Shown here: positions 63,393 to 64,000 of the stretch, in pieces
How positions within the stretch are numbered: position 1 is the first letter of the stretch
Layout: each line of letters opens with the position of its first letter
NCBI GenBank assembly: GCA_934695325.1
Contig: CAKUVD010000001.1
Span: 124,001 to 188,000 of the forward strand
From: an uncultured Bacteroidales bacterium
GTDB taxonomy: Bacteria; Bacteroidota; Bacteroidia; Bacteroidales; UBA932
Direction: 5' to 3'
Length of the DNA: 64,000 bases
Made by a program: the position numbers and the translations under genes
The notes under the pieces: generated by a model
Databases searched by the model: none
Told to the model about the DNA's origin: nothing
The model's input: the letters and a program-made list of their open reading frames with translations, nothing else

Positions 63393-64000
63393 ATGGCGGA
63401 TATGCTTCTATCTTTCATCATTCCTCTAGCATCCGCAGCCCTTGCGCTGTGGGGAAGCGTCTTTTACGAAAAGGACGGCTGGCGCAAGGCCGGCAGGTTC
63501 ATTGTCCTGCTCGTCGGAGCCGCTGCGCTGGCATTGTCAGTGGGAAAGATAATGCCTGCTCTGAAGGAGTTATGCTCCAAGGAGATGCTGGACGAAAGCA
63601 TCCTGAAATGCTCATTGGCATTGACATATACAGGTGCATTGACACTTATGGTGGTCGCATCCTTCTATCTGGTGGTCATCGACGGACTATTCGGCTATGC
63701 CGGAGGCTGGCTGCCGGCAGTCGGGTGCGCCATTGCCGGTATGATACTCGTATCGCCAGTGCTGAGCCTGGGCATCTTCATTATGAAGGACTTCTGGTGG
63801 CTCGCTCTTGCGGTACTCGCGGCGCTTGCCGTCATCGGTGCCATCATCGGCGGTGCTTCGTCCGGCGGTGTCAATGCGTCTTCGCAGGGAGGTGTCTTCG
63901 TGGACAAATATGGCAATGAATACATCAGCACGACTGAACAGTCCAGGATCTACGGCGGGGACGAGACCTGGAACACAACCAAGGAATATCACATCAAAGG
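63393..64000 (+). CDS. Hypothetical multi-pass membrane protein (3' end outside window)
   Basis: The frame starts at the ATG at 63393 with MADMLLSFIIPLASAALALW and is still open at the window end (about 202 residues). Four or five hydrophobic segments are visible, then a soluble stretch (GGVFVDKYGNEYISTTEQSR, YGGDETWNTTKEYHIKG). The segment KYGNEY lies near the end. The final visible part is soluble, so a cytoplasmic or periplasmic domain may follow. No family is recognised. Confidence 0.7.
   Translation, partial: MADMLLSFIIPLASAALALWGSVFYEKDGWRKAGRFIVLLVGAAALALSVGKIMPALKELCSKEMLDESILKCSLALTYTGALTLMVVASFYLVVIDGLFGYAGGWLPAVGCAIAGMILVSPVLSLGIFIMKDFWWLALAVLAALAVIGAIIGGASSGGVNASSQGGVFVDKYGNEYISTTEQSRIYGGDETWNTTKEYHIK

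Noticed and set aside
1..64000. CRISPR array or insertion sequence
   Set aside because: No regularly spaced repeats, no transposase frames and no matching terminal inverted repeats were seen.

Overview
The window is about 50% GC by eye and comes from the Bacteroidota, almost certainly the order Bacteroidales. The evidence is: promoters of the Bacteroidetes type (TAnnTTTG near -7, sometimes a TTG/TTTG near -33); FimA/Mfa-type fimbrial genes; a GPH-type transporter next to a GH5 mannanase; SusD-free accessory carbohydrate genes; SPII lipoproteins in most accessory operons; a two-subunit GcvP; and a one-piece tmRNA whose tag reads ANNNYALAA. No genus can be assigned from the sequence alone. No CRISPR array, intact insertion sequence, rRNA operon or intact prophage was seen.

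Layout. 0-13 kb is carbohydrate and envelope metabolism: a truncated XylR-like regulator behind a NAGPA-domain lipoprotein, a secreted S15-type hydrolase, a manC / LpxH-like / glycosyltransferase operon, an OmpA porin, and a mannan-type locus (GH5 mannanase, GPH transporter, divergent SGNH esterase). 13-21 kb holds an RND efflux operon (MFP, pump, outer-membrane factor) divergent from a LytS/LytTR two-component system, then an SDR. 21.6-22.5 kb is a gene graveyard in which remains of a FAD-linked oxidase, a flavodoxin and an aldo/keto reductase are spliced together. 22.5-33 kb is mostly housekeeping: a secreted alpha/beta hydrolase, obg with a long leader, a PAP2 phosphatase, the operon tgt-lptG-uraA-dut-murF, a nucleoside-type MFS transporter and a small zinc-ribbon protein. 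33-37.4 kb is a four-gene operon of an SSB-like protein, an OmpA/TPR lipoprotein, a fimbrillin and a fimbrial anchor. 37.4-40.5 kb is assimilatory sulfate reduction (cysD, cysN, cysH). 40.5-44.1 kb is a phosphate ABC transporter in which PstS and PstC are one polypeptide. tmRNA lies at 44.2-44.6 kb and is followed by an integrase stump. 46.4-54.6 kb is a complete glycine cleavage operon (FGE-like lipoprotein, lipoate ligase, T, H, P1, P2, L). 54.7-64 kb has a DNA glycosylase, a GH3 glucosidase, an RluA enzyme, a GNAT, tRNA-Ala(TGC), a copper P-type ATPase translationally coupled to an HMA-AraC regulator, a lipoprotein and a truncated membrane protein.

Two genome-scale oddities stand out. The heptamer GTCAATG/CATTGAC occurs about 90 times by eye (about 8 expected). 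The palindrome CATG is almost absent (about 20 seen versus about 250 expected), and most of the CATG copies that exist cluster in 13.5-25 kb, especially over the efflux and two-component genes, which suggests that this block arrived from elsewhere. The most unusual single gene is the PstS-PstC fusion, which also carries a perfect EF-hand-type loop. Start codons were often moved inward from the longest open frame, to the first ATG compatible with a signal peptide or family N-terminus. All counts were made by eye and should be recomputed.
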